Shown here in pieces: positions 27,989 through 36,510 of a DNA stretch of 64,000 nucleotides; positions within the stretch are counted from its first letter, which is position 1; each line of letters opens with the position of its first letter. The stretch covers positions 1,054,001 to 1,118,000 of the forward strand of contig NZ_CP027482.1 of the NCBI RefSeq assembly GCF_003443875.1. Reading direction: 5' to 3'. The position numbers and the translations under genes are program-made. The notes under the pieces are model-generated. The model did not search any database, was not told where the DNA came from, and saw only the letters and a program-made list of their open reading frames with translations. Origin of the DNA: Aeromicrobium sp. A1-2. Its GTDB lineage: Bacteria > Actinomycetota > Actinomycetes > Propionibacteriales > Nocardioidaceae.

Positions 27989-30310
27989 TCACGGGTTTCT
28001 AAACCATCTTGTGATCCTCTGGCCGAGGGACTCCGTCTGTGACGCTGAGGGGCGTCCTATGTCGGCCGGCTTCTTCGGCATTGAGGTTGTGCCTGACCTG
28101 GGCAGGGTTGCAGGCCGTGAGCTGCCAGGCGAGGAGACGCACCTAGGGTCGGAATGCTTATGTACCGGGCGGATAGCAATCCCGCGTTCATTGAGCCAAT
28201 CGATCTCACCCAGAGTGATGTATGGCTTCCCACACCGCTCGCACAGTCGGGTGAGATCCAGTGAGTGCCGCCGAGCGCGCTCTGCGTCCTTGGCGGATTG
28301 CTCCGCCACCCGCCTGACTCGGTCTGCCTCCCGCTGGGCCCGATCGGCCGCTCGCTTGGCGCGATCGGCCTCTTCTACGTCGGCTCGGCGACAAGGCCAG
28401 CAGATTCCAGCTTCAAGTGTTTCGGGCTCCCGGGGTTCTCCACAGGTTTGGCAGTTCGGAAGACATTTATTGCAAGCCGACGGAGTTCTGAACTCCTTCG
28501 CCGGGCCCTCGCCAATGCTGTACTGCGCAATGAGCTTCGCTCCTGCACACTGGGGGCAATCCAGCAGTTCTGCACCGAGTTCAGCTTTTCGACGGATGGG
28601 GAAGATCTTTAGTGACTCTGGATCGACGCTACGGTCGCTGAGCGTAGTCTTGAACTTCTCAAACGCTTCGATCCATTCATCGACAGTTTTCCGGTGTCCG
28701 TTGCTATACCGATCGCCATCGCGGTGGAACGAGTGCCAGAAGTTCCCCTTCAGTTCCCGGGACAGGTGGCTCCAGACGTAGAGCCAACGCAAGGGCGGTT
28801 GAAGATCCCGTTCGGATTTGCCGTCGAATCCGTATGGGAACAACCCGGACTTGATGTTCTGGGTCGTGTCGTCCGAGCCGCTATTCTCGTAAGGGAAAGT
28901 ACCGGTCATCATGATCATGAAAAGTAAGACCGCAATGGCGAAGTACTCGTGCTCTATCGACCGCAGTCCTTGAACGCCGCCTAGGATCTCTGGTGCAGTG
29001 AACTCGTCCCATCCCACGGGGCACGGGTAGCCCTCTACTTGGACCGAGTCGATGTCGATTATCCATGCGTCTTTCTGTTTTCCCAGCATGACGTTGTTCG
29101 GATTGATGTCGCCGATGAGAATGTTGAGATCGTGCAGCGCCTTGACCCGCTTGAGGAAGGACAGGCAGACGTCAACAAGGTCGCGGCGTGTCCAATCCGG
29201 ATACAGACGATCAAGTTCTTGGGGGATGAAGATGGTGTCGTTGAGCACGTTGGCACCTTGGGCGCGGCGCATTGTAAAACCGACGAACTCGCCCTCGTAA
29301 CTGACGGTCGACTCGGGAAAGCAGATGCCAGGTAGCCACACTTTGTGTTGAACCATGAGCTCAACCTTCTGCTTGCGGTGTGTGGTCAACTTGCCCTTCT
29401 TGAAGATCTTTGCGACAAGATGAGGCTCCCCGTCGACTTCGTAGACGCTTCCTTCCTTGCCCCTAGAGATACGTTCTCCGAGCACTAGGTTGCCGTTCGA
29501 CCCGGGTCGTTGGAAACTTGCCTCATCGCCTTCGCCGGGGAAACTCTCTACTTGTATTGCCTGGTCAGGCGGCTTGATCGCGGCAGATGGCGCGAAGGGG
29601 TTTGCGGGCGGTTGACGCCTGCGATTCTGTGCCTTCTTCGCCGGAGTTGTCTGTTTGGATTGCGGACGCAGATCAAAGGCATCGGGCCACTCCTTGAGCG
29701 TAGAAGACAGCCGATCGTATTCATCGGCCTTGCCCGGCTTGTCGGCAAGAGTCCTTTTCTTGTTCATGCCCTTGCTAAACATGAACGCAGGATTCTCGAC
29801 CTCTACGAGCCCATCGGCGGTTGCGACGCCGGCCAGGTGTGTCGTGTTCTCTTTCTGGCCGAGGAGCCGAACCTCAAGCTTCACGGTGATGTCGGCAGAC
29901 AAGAACAGGACTTCCCAGTCCATCTCGGTTGCGATTTTGGCGATGGTGCTGAATTCGGGGTCAGCTCCAAAGTCTTTGATGCCTCCGAAGTCTGTCGTTG
30001 CGAGACCATCGCAGACGAGATCCTGAACTAAGTCCTTCGCGAGCTTCGCGCGTTTTGCCAACTCGGGGTCCCGCAGTGCGCGCCGATCGGACGTTTGGTT
30101 CGTCAACTCGTTGAGGACTGCCCTTGGGATGACCAATGGATTGCTCTCGAGCGCCTCCGCACAGTTCACGACCATCTGCGGCATGCCGCCTGCGTAACCC
30201 TCTCTATTTTCTAAGAGCGCCGAGGTGTCAACGACGATCCTGCGATTGCCTCGCAGGTACTCCGTTGGGTCGATAAGTGACACCGCGTACTCATCGCTGT
30301 CCTCTGTCAT
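27989..30310 (-). CDS. PIN nuclease - protein kinase - zinc-ribbon fusion
   Basis: 773 aa from ATG 30310; a GTG at 30355 would add 15 residues and overlap the upstream gene. Domains: PIN (about 22-180) with VVDTSALLE Asp28, NELT Glu68 and FLSAD Asp140; linker; protein kinase (about 275-560) with a Gly loop ERISRGKEGSVY, K301, catalytic GDINPNN Asp401, DID 419-421 and APE-like 439-441. Then a CxxC-rich region (CPQC, CNKC, CQTCG, CWPC), an Arg/Ala coiled coil, another zinc knuckle (CERCG) and a basic tail. Kinase and zinc parts fit the TerY-P kinase; the N-terminal PIN resembles that of PhoH-like proteins and is unusual here. Confidence 0.87.
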   Translation of the reverse strand: MTEDSDEYAVSLIDPTEYLRGNRRIVVDTSALLENREGYAGGMPQMVVNCAEALESNPLVIPRAVLNELTNQTSDRRALRDPELAKRAKLAKDLVQDLVCDGLATTDFGGIKDFGADPEFSTIAKIATEMDWEVLFLSADITVKLEVRLLGQKENTTHLAGVATADGLVEVENPAFMFSKGMNKKRTLADKPGKADEYDRLSSTLKEWPDAFDLRPQSKQTTPAKKAQNRRRQPPANPFAPSAAIKPPDQAIQVESFPGEGDEASFQRPGSNGNLVLGERISRGKEGSVYEVDGEPHLVAKIFKKGKLTTHRKQKVELMVQHKVWLPGICFPESTVSYEGEFVGFTMRRAQGANVLNDTIFIPQELDRLYPDWTRRDLVDVCLSFLKRVKALHDLNILIGDINPNNVMLGKQKDAWIIDIDSVQVEGYPCPVGWDEFTAPEILGGVQGLRSIEHEYFAIAVLLFMIMMTGTFPYENSGSDDTTQNIKSGLFPYGFDGKSERDLQPPLRWLYVWSHLSRELKGNFWHSFHRDGDRYSNGHRKTVDEWIEAFEKFKTTLSDRSVDPESLKIFPIRRKAELGAELLDCPQCAGAKLIAQYSIGEGPAKEFRTPSACNKCLPNCQTCGEPREPETLEAGICWPCRRADVEEADRAKRAADRAQREADRVRRVAEQSAKDAERARRHSLDLTRLCERCGKPYITLGEIDWLNERGIAIRPVHKHSDPRCVSSPGSSRPATLPRSGTTSMPKKPADIGRPSASQTESLGQRITRWFRNP

Positions 30311-30321
30311 TCGATGCACGC

Positions 30322-32835
30322 TCAGTGCGAGTTTCCAGGCAATGGGGTAGCCCACGGCGCGTCTAGGACGTTCCCTCCTGCCGAGTCGTACTTGGGCGTA
30401 TCGGATTTTGCATCAACGAGCGGCGTGGAGACTGGGGGTGCCTGCGGTTTTGGCGTCTTCATCGACTGGCGCGGCTTGTGGGACCCCAGCCCGCTCGCTT
30501 GCTCAGGTTGGTCTAATGGATCGCCACCGACCGCTTGGACCGCAGCCTTGATTTGGTCAATCAGGTCCTTCTTTTTGCTGTCGATGGCAACGCCCGTGTC
30601 TTCGCCGAGGATGTAGTCGCGGTATTCCTTGATGAGACTGCGAATGACGAGATGCTTGAAGTTCTCTTCGTCCTTGCGGTATAGGAAGTCGTTGAAGAAG
30701 GAGATGCTCACCGACAGATACTCATGGAACCTGTCGTCGTGCTCGAGGAGTGAGTTACGGATGGCGTTGTTCGCTTCCGTGGCGATTCGCGTCAAGTAGT
30801 CCCGAAGGCGTCCTAGTTGATGCTCGTAGTTTCCAACCACTCCAAGGACTTCGCGGATGTTCTCCACCCCGTGCTTGGGTGATCCCGGCTTCAGCTCAAA
30901 GTCCTCGCTCGGGTTAGCAAGTTCCTTGAGGTGATTAGAAATCTGCAAGAACACGTTGTTACGGAAGCTGAATTTCACGTCGCTCAGCAGTTCAAGGGCT
31001 GAATCCAAGTCATCGTCCTGAACCGTGCCGCCGAACTCAACCGCAATGCTGTGGATCACGACGTCAGGGTTTTCATCGGGGTTGACGTGGAGCTTTCTAT
31101 GGAGCTCGCCTGTGTTGTCGAAGAAAATGCGAATAACGTCGTTCTTGAATTGCGTGACTTGATCGTCGTAGAACACGTCGAGCCCGCTGTATTGGGCGAT
31201 GATCTCCCGGCGAAGCCGTTGAGTCTCGTTTCGATACCAGTTGTAGTAGTCCTTTTGTCCGCGTGCTCCGGCCTCCCACTGGTCGCGACCCATAAAGAAT
31301 CCGTCCTGAATCCAGCCATCTGACCGCGAATGAATTCGTTCGACGTCCGCATCGAAGGCTGCGTACCAATCACTGTGCTCGTCGGCCTGGTCGTCCAGCT
31401 TCTTCTGGAAGGCGTTGTACTCATGGATGAGATCGCGGGCGATGCGGCTAATCTGCCGGAGGAGGAGAGCCTCCGGAATCGGGATCAGGCGGAGAAGTTC
31501 GGTTAGTGTGCGGTTCAACCCCTCCAGCGTCCCTGTTACGTCGGCTTCCCCGGCTTCGCTGGCCAGAGCGTAGGCGAAAACCTCTTGGTCCATCGTGGGC
31601 AACCGGTCGCTGACTCGTTGCAGGAGCGTGTCGAATAGTTCTGCCACTGATGTGTCGTCGATGGCCGTGTACTCGAGAACGTCGATGGGGTCGTAGCTAG
31701 CGCTATTGATTTTGCGCTCAAAATCATCCCTAAGAGTTTCTACAGTCTCGCTAAGACCTTCGGTGACGTTGATGCCGGCCGTGATCAAGTCGCCTCGACG
31801 TTTGATGCCAGGTTGAATGCGTCGGAGGTGATCGATGTTGCTAGCAATACCTTGCTTTGCGTATCCCTCTGCGTCGGTGGGTCGCATGATCGGGAAGATC
31901 TGGTCGACGCCGTCGTTGAGACCGTGCAGATGCATGTCGGCGACGGAAGCGCCGATCTCGCCCAATCCAGGCAGGTCAACGAGGCCAACCTTGACTCCCT
32001 CAAGCCCAGGGAAGGGGCAAAAGATCTTCACAGATTTGACCGCGATGTAGGAGCGGTTCGCTGGTGCTCCCGTGGCTTCCTCGGCGTCGAGGTCATCCTT
32101 GGTCGGGTAGGCGACGTAGCTGCGGAGGTCACCCAGGGGTACTTGTCTTACGGTGCCAGTGAGGAGCGACTCGTACGTGCTGAGGCTCTTCTGCGCGTCG
32201 AGGAGTCTGCCAAGGCTGTCAGTGCTGACAGAGTCGACGTTTGCCCCAAGAGTTTCGGGGAAGTCAGCCGAGCGCAGTCCGGCCAAGGTGTCTATCGATA
32301 AGGGAATGTCAACGTGTTTGTTGACAATCGCAAGAAGCGGCTGGACGTACTCAGTAATGAACGTCTTCTGGTCGCGGAAGTTCACCTCAGCGCTCTCGTC
32401 TGAACTGTTGAAGATTTCCGAACGCACCGCCGTCACCGGGAGGCCCTTGCCGGTGGGTATTTGCGTGTCGGTCAGGCCAGAGAACTTCTGTAGTGTTGAG
32501 GACTTGCCCACACGGGCTTCGCCGGAGACTCCGATGTTGACGGTCTCTCGGCTGAAGCGAACCCGAAGTGCATCCAACGTGCCCTCGCGAGCAGCGAACG
32601 AGACGAGTAGTCGGTTCAGGTCGTCGATTGCGCCGTCGATCCGGTGGAGGGCGTCCTGGTCCTTCTCGATCTCCTTGAGTTCAGCGAGCAGAGAAAGCAA
32701 GCGTTCGACGTCGCTCTTGCGGCGCGCTGCATCGTCGACCTCGCGCTGCACGGCGGGGAGAAGACTGCGGCGAGTGGCCAAGATGCCATCGACACGATCA
32801 ACGAGCCCGCGCAACTGCTCGCTGTTGATACTCAA
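30322..32835 (-). CDS. dynamin-like large GTPase
   Basis: 837 aa from TTG 32835, with GGGAGG 4 bp upstream; this start overlaps the integrase stop (TTGA). An N-terminal coiled coil (1-80) precedes a GTPase domain: P-loop GEARVGKS (105-112), a switch I Thr in the following TGKGLPVT, and G3 motif DLPGLG (287-292). The remaining 450 residues are helical, as in the stalk of bacterial dynamins, and the last 70 are low-complexity. Bacterial dynamin-like proteins remodel membranes and some protect against phage lysis. It is the first cargo gene of the operon. Confidence 0.85.
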   Translation of the reverse strand: MSINSEQLRGLVDRVDGILATRRSLLPAVQREVDDAARRKSDVERLLSLLAELKEIEKDQDALHRIDGAIDDLNRLLVSFAAREGTLDALRVRFSRETVNIGVSGEARVGKSSTLQKFSGLTDTQIPTGKGLPVTAVRSEIFNSSDESAEVNFRDQKTFITEYVQPLLAIVNKHVDIPLSIDTLAGLRSADFPETLGANVDSVSTDSLGRLLDAQKSLSTYESLLTGTVRQVPLGDLRSYVAYPTKDDLDAEEATGAPANRSYIAVKSVKIFCPFPGLEGVKVGLVDLPGLGEIGASVADMHLHGLNDGVDQIFPIMRPTDAEGYAKQGIASNIDHLRRIQPGIKRRGDLITAGINVTEGLSETVETLRDDFERKINSASYDPIDVLEYTAIDDTSVAELFDTLLQRVSDRLPTMDQEVFAYALASEAGEADVTGTLEGLNRTLTELLRLIPIPEALLLRQISRIARDLIHEYNAFQKKLDDQADEHSDWYAAFDADVERIHSRSDGWIQDGFFMGRDQWEAGARGQKDYYNWYRNETQRLRREIIAQYSGLDVFYDDQVTQFKNDVIRIFFDNTGELHRKLHVNPDENPDVVIHSIAVEFGGTVQDDDLDSALELLSDVKFSFRNNVFLQISNHLKELANPSEDFELKPGSPKHGVENIREVLGVVGNYEHQLGRLRDYLTRIATEANNAIRNSLLEHDDRFHEYLSVSISFFNDFLYRKDEENFKHLVIRSLIKEYRDYILGEDTGVAIDSKKKDLIDQIKAAVQAVGGDPLDQPEQASGLGSHKPRQSMKTPKPQAPPVSTPLVDAKSDTPKYDSAGGNVLDAPWATPLPGNSH

Positions 32836-34106
32836 GATGCCTCCCGCTCAGAATGTGGAGGCAAGTCTGTCAGCGAGGTCCGACACCTTCTGGATCGAAC
32901 CGGGACCAAGACGCCAAACCGCTGCACGCTCAAGGGCAAGAAATCGCGGCCGTCACGCGAGCAGCCGTTCGGTGCCATTTGATCGTCCTTCACTACCTGG
33001 GCCAGTCGGTCGGCGGATGGCATAGGAGTACGGCCCAACCGCGTCCCGAGTCTATCGATTTCGCGTGCGTATGGGAGGAGACTCGGAAAGATGGGAAGGT
33101 GCTCAGTTCCACGTACGTACGCATCGGAATTTTCGCCTGTCGCCTGCTCGGCGAGGGCGGCGTCGCGTCGGGCCCGCACCTCGTCGCGCAGCGCGTAGCC
33201 GGTGAAGGAAGTTCGCGCGATCGGCACGACGCGGCGCTTCTTGCCCTTGGGAAGGGTGAGGCGGGACGCCCGGCTGCCGGCGTTCGCGCCTGCGTCGACC
33301 TGGTAATCGATGTGGACATGGCAGAAGCTGTGGTCGGCACACCCGTCCAGATGGATGTCGTGAACGTCGAGCTGAAACTGCTCACCCCAGCGGGCGCCGA
33401 CGTTTGCGGCGAACTCGACCGATAGGCGGCCCCAGGCGGGGAAGCATCGGTGCAGCCGGTTTCCCAGCCCGACGGCGAGATCGGCGCTGGGTGCGTCCTC
33501 GTTGCTGATGTAGTCCAGGCCGTCGCCGCTGCGGTGAACGCTGGTCTCCCTCAGCGGGCGAATGCGAGAAGGTTTGCTGGGTGCCGGCCGCACTCCGGCA
33601 CGGGGCAATAGTTCGGCTTGCTCGGGGGAGAAGTACCGCTTTGGACTCTGGTAGCCCCAGTAGAGGAGGCCGCGGAGAGCAGTCGTGTTCGCCCGGACCA
33701 TGTTGTCGGTGCCTCCCCGTGCTCGCATGCGGTCCAGGACCGAACGGGTGATGTCCATGGCTTGCAGGTGCTCGTCACCGGCGATGCTTCTGGCGAGGCT
33801 GCGACGGATTTGGTTCTTCTGTGCCTTCTGCCAGGTCCGCCGCTTCCTGTAGGGGCTTCGGCCCTCGGTGAGGAACTCCTCGACGATGTCCTGCAGCGTC
33901 ACGACCGCGAACGGGCTCGCGGCCCGCGACAGGCGGACTGCCAGCTCTGTGGCCTTGGCGCGCGCCTCTTCGATCGATCGGCCAGCCGTGGTGTCTCCGC
34001 GGGAGCCGTCGGGCTCAATCCACTTGAGACGGTAATAGCCCTTCGCGCTCGGAGCGTAGATGGCGACGAGGCCGACAGTCTGGATCGGCGCGTTGCGCGA
34101 GCTCAC
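32832..34106 (-). CDS. tyrosine integrase-like protein, box II not visible
   Basis: 424 aa from GTG 34106, overlapping the excisionase stop (GTGA). The N-terminal arm/core-binding region (60-200) and the box I segment GARWGEQFQLDV with the catalytic Arg are present, as is PKGKKRRVVPI with the beta-hairpin Lys. Past about residue 330 the expected HxLRH, GH and Tyr motifs are not found in any of the three minus frames. So the recombinase is probably inactive, or the end has been replaced. Its stop still abuts the GTPase start exactly, so the present end is part of the operon. Confidence 0.75.
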   Translation of the reverse strand: MSSRNAPIQTVGLVAIYAPSAKGYYRLKWIEPDGSRGDTTAGRSIEEARAKATELAVRLSRAASPFAVVTLQDIVEEFLTEGRSPYRKRRTWQKAQKNQIRRSLARSIAGDEHLQAMDITRSVLDRMRARGGTDNMVRANTTALRGLLYWGYQSPKRYFSPEQAELLPRAGVRPAPSKPSRIRPLRETSVHRSGDGLDYISNEDAPSADLAVGLGNRLHRCFPAWGRLSVEFAANVGARWGEQFQLDVHDIHLDGCADHSFCHVHIDYQVDAGANAGSRASRLTLPKGKKRRVVPIARTSFTGYALRDEVRARRDAALAEQATGENSDAYVRGTEHLPIFPSLLPYAREIDRLGTRLGRTPMPSADRLAQVVKDDQMAPNGCSRDGRDFLPLSVQRFGVLVPVRSRRCRTSLTDLPPHSEREAS

Positions 34107-34417
34107 GCTGTCACCGCCCTCTTCGTGCGGGGCTTGTAGGTGCTGGCTTTCACCTTCGTGTCGGCGGCGCGGATGGGCGACGGCGTGGGGCGCGCCGTCG
34201 GGTTCTTGCGACGACTCGGACGGCTGCGGTCGGCGACGGGTAGCGCGCTGAACCAGGCGAGGACCTCGTCCCGGAGCCAGAGGTTGCTCGAGAAGCCAGC
34301 CTTGGGCTTCGGGAAGGTGGTGCCGTAGGTGTGTTCGCGGGCGCGGTCGACGCTCAAGAGGAGGACGGTGGCGACGTGGTCGATGGTCCAGATGGGGGAG
34401 TTCAGGTCGATGTTCAT
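34103..34417 (-). CDS. excisionase-like small DNA-binding protein
   Basis: 104 aa from ATG 34417 (a TTG at 34462 would extend it). The N-terminal part is a MerR-like winged helix of the HTH_17/Xis type: WTIDHVATVLLLSVDRAREHTYG and then NLWLRDEVLAWFSALP. The C-terminal 40 residues are basic and disordered (RRKNPTARPTPSP). It overlaps the integrase start by 3 bp, the usual xis-int order. It would steer recombination at the glnA att sites. Confidence 0.78.
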   Translation of the reverse strand: MNIDLNSPIWTIDHVATVLLLSVDRAREHTYGTTFPKPKAGFSSNLWLRDEVLAWFSALPVADRSRPSRRKNPTARPTPSPIRAADTKVKASTYKPRTKRAVTA

Positions 34418-34466
34418 GGACCGGACGGTGTGGATCAGCGCGGAGACGCCAATCGTGCACAACGAA

Positions 34467-34513
34467 ACAGCCCCTGCTGGGGGATTCCCGGGGGAACCAC
34501 CAACAGGGGCTGT
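34467..34513. terminator. stem-loop before att copy 3, downstream of glnA
   Basis: ACAGCCCCTGCTGG (34467-34480) pairs with CCAACAGGGGCTGT (34500-34513), one mismatch. A second hairpin GGGCA/TGCCC lies at 34530-34546. It would terminate glnA transcripts and, from the other side, readthrough into glnA. Confidence 0.65.
34476..34497 (+). repeat. terminal direct repeat of element B, right copy
   Basis: GCTGGGGGA-N5-GGGGGAAC, same as 26140-26161 except in the spacer, and lying in the loop of the stem-loop at 34467-34513. Confidence 0.6.
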
Positions 34514-34549
34514 GCGTCTGCGCAGGTCAGGGCAGGTTTCTGCCCCTTT

Positions 34550-34566
34550 GATCAGATGTCGTAATA
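34550..34566 (-). repeat. att core, copy 3 (glnA 3' end)
   Basis: GATCAGATGTCGTAATA, forming the last codons and stop of glnA. The insertion leaves the glnA reading frame intact. Confidence 0.9.
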
Positions 34567-35973
34567 GAGCTCGAACTCGTGCGGGTGCGGCCGCAGCTGC
34601 ACGGGCAGGATCTCCTCGGTGCGCTTGTACTCGATCCAGGTCTCGATCAGGTCGGGCGTGAATACGTCACCGGCCGTCAGGAACTCGTGATCGGCCTCGA
34701 GCGCGTCGAGCACGTCGTTGAGGGAGGTCGGCACCATGTCGATGGCTTCGTACTCCTCGGGCGGCAGCTCGTAGATGTTCTTGTCGATCGGGGCAGGCGG
34801 CTCGATCTTGTTCTTGATGCCGTCGATGCCGGCCAGCAGCAACGCCGAGAAGGCGAGGTACGGGTTGGCCGACGGGTCGGGGCAACGGAACTCGATGCGC
34901 TTGGCCTTGGGGTTCGAGCCGGTGATCGGGATGCGGACGCAGGCCGAGCGGTTGCGGGCCGAGTACACGAGCGCGATGGGGGCCTCGAAGCCCGGCACCA
35001 GGCGGCGGTACGAGTTGACCGACGGGTTGGTGAAGGCCAGCAGCGACGGCGCGTGCTTGAGGATGCCACCGATGTAGTGACGCGCCATGTCGGACAGTCC
35101 ACCGTAGCCGGTCTCGTCGTAGAACAGCGGCTTGCCGTCGTTCCAGATCGACTGGTGCACGTGCATGCCCGAACCGTTGTCACCGAAGATCGGCTTCGGC
35201 ATGAACGTGACGGTCTTGTCGTTGGCCCACGCCGTGTTGCGCACGATGTACTTGAACTTCATGACGTCGTCCGCAGCCTTGAGCAGCGTGTCGAAGCGGT
35301 AGTTGATCTCGGCCTGACCGCCGGTGCCGACCTCGTGGTGTCCGCGCTCGAGCGTGAGCCCCGCGTCGGTGAGGTTGCTCATCATGTCGTTGCGGAGGTC
35401 CGCGGTGCGGTCCGTCGGTGCAACCGGGAAGTAGCCGCCCTTGTAGCGGACCTGGTAGCCACGGTTCTCGTCGACCGCGTCGCCGGTGGACCATGCGGCT
35501 TCGCTCGACTGGATCTCGTAGAACGACTTGTTGGCGGCGGTCCCGTAGTTGACCCGGTCGAAGATGTAGAACTCCGCCTCGGGCGCGAAGAAGGCAGTGT
35601 CACCGATGCCGGTGGTCGCGAGGTAGGCCTCGGCCTTGCGGGCGATGTTGCGCGGATCGCGGGAGTACGCCTCGCCGGTGATCGGGTCGTGCACGAAGAA
35701 GTCCATCGCGATGGTCTTGCGCGCCTTGAACGGATCGATGTACGCGGTCTTGACGTCCGGGAAGAGCACCATGTCGGACTGGTCAATGGTCTGGAATCCG
35801 CGGATCGAGGAGCCGTCGAAAGCCACTCCGCTCTCGACCATGGCGGCGTCGAACGTCGATGCCGGCAGGGTGACCTGCTGCTGGATGCCGGGCAAGTCGG
35901 TGAAACGGACGTCGAGGTACTCGACACCTTCGTCCTTGATGAACTTGAACAGCTCGTCGGCATTGCCGAACAT
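34552..35973 (-). CDS. glnA: glutamine synthetase type I
   Basis: A 473-aa GlnA that makes glutamine from glutamate, ammonium and ATP. Signatures: FDGSSIRGF near residue 53, [24 protein letters not shown] (ATP/glutamate binding), [23 protein letters not shown], and adenylylation-site region NIYELPPEE with the conserved Tyr near 393. The C-terminus YYDI and its stop double as the att core of the neighbouring elements. A four-part GlnR box lies about 90 bp upstream, so transcription is nitrogen-regulated. Confidence 0.98.
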   Translation of the reverse strand: MFGNADELFKFIKDEGVEYLDVRFTDLPGIQQQVTLPASTFDAAMVESGVAFDGSSIRGFQTIDQSDMVLFPDVKTAYIDPFKARKTIAMDFFVHDPITGEAYSRDPRNIARKAEAYLATTGIGDTAFFAPEAEFYIFDRVNYGTAANKSFYEIQSSEAAWSTGDAVDENRGYQVRYKGGYFPVAPTDRTADLRNDMMSNLTDAGLTLERGHHEVGTGGQAEINYRFDTLLKAADDVMKFKYIVRNTAWANDKTVTFMPKPIFGDNGSGMHVHQSIWNDGKPLFYDETGYGGLSDMARHYIGGILKHAPSLLAFTNPSVNSYRRLVPGFEAPIALVYSARNRSACVRIPITGSNPKAKRIEFRCPDPSANPYLAFSALLLAGIDGIKNKIEPPAPIDKNIYELPPEEYEAIDMVPTSLNDVLDALEADHEFLTAGDVFTPDLIETWIEYKRTEEILPVQLRPHPHEFELYYDI

Positions 35974-36061
35974 GTGGCCTCCTCGGCCGCTCTGCGGCCT
36001 TAAGTTGTCGATGGCAGGTGAGTGCGTCGCTGCACCGTACGGCTGACGTTACGGTCGGGCA

Positions 36062-36099
36062 GTTTCCCGACCGTCACTGGTTTGTTTCAAGCATGTTAC
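36062..36099 (-). promoter_or_regulatory. GlnR-binding box of glnA
   Basis: Reading on the minus strand toward glnA: GTAAC-N6-GAAAC-N6-GTGAC-N6-GAAAC, at 36099 down to 36062. This is the canonical double a/b-site GlnR box known from Streptomyces and relatives, with each spacer exactly 6 bp. It is 89 bp from the glnA start. The divergent RDD gene begins 46 bp on the other side and could also be affected. Confidence 0.85.
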
Positions 36100-36144
36100 A
36101 AGTCTGCGTGTCGGGTCCGTGGGGCGCGTCGGTAGGCTCACCGC

Positions 36145-36504
36145 GTGCAGACCGTCTCCCTGGGCCGCCGATTCGGCGCGCTGTTCATTGACTGGATCAT
36201 TGCGGTGCTCACCGCGGCCGCCATCACCGGCACGTCGTACGCCGGTTCCGGTGCGTCGGGCTCGTTCGTCCCGCTCGCGGCATTCTTCGTCGAGACGACC
36301 CTGTTGGTCGGCTTGCTGGGTACCACGATCGGCAAGCGGATCTTCGGCATGCGGGTCGAAGGGCCGGACGGGCGCAGCATCGGCCTGCTGCGGGCAGCGG
36401 TGCGTACTGCGCTGCTGTGCCTGGTGATTCCAGCCATCGTCATGACCGAGGACAAGCGTGGACTCCACGAGATCGCGTCGCGATCCCGTGTCACCCGGTT
36501 CTAG
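36145..36504 (+). CDS. RDD family membrane protein
   Basis: A 119-aa protein with the RDD hallmark: SLGRRFGALFIDWIIAVL at the start, containing the Arg-Asp pattern, followed by TIGKRIFGMRVEGPDG. Three to four hydrophobic helices (12-32, 45-66, 88-106) are seen. Function is not established for this family. It is divergent from glnA, sharing the intergenic region that holds the GlnR box, and ends 6 bp from the convergent DUF4191 gene. Confidence 0.85.
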   Translation: MQTVSLGRRFGALFIDWIIAVLTAAAITGTSYAGSGASGSFVPLAAFFVETTLLVGLLGTTIGKRIFGMRVEGPDGRSIGLLRAAVRTALLCLVIPAIVMTEDKRGLHEIASRSRVTRF

Positions 36505-36510
36505 CGGGTG

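Larger units (their letters stand above)
26008..34566. mobile_element. integrated element B at glnA carrying a TerY-P-like operon (8.6 kb)
   Basis: Bounded by att core copies 2 and 3. All six genes read on the minus strand: xis-like, integrase-like, dynamin-like GTPase, PIN-kinase, vWA, PP2C. The cargo genes have visibly lower GC than the flanks, indicating recent transfer. No transfer, capsid or replication genes are seen, so this is a small integrative island, perhaps mobilised by a helper integrase. Confidence 0.82.

Noticed and set aside
34579-36003. 474-aa plus-strand open frame across glnA
   Set aside because: Exact antisense shadow of glnA.
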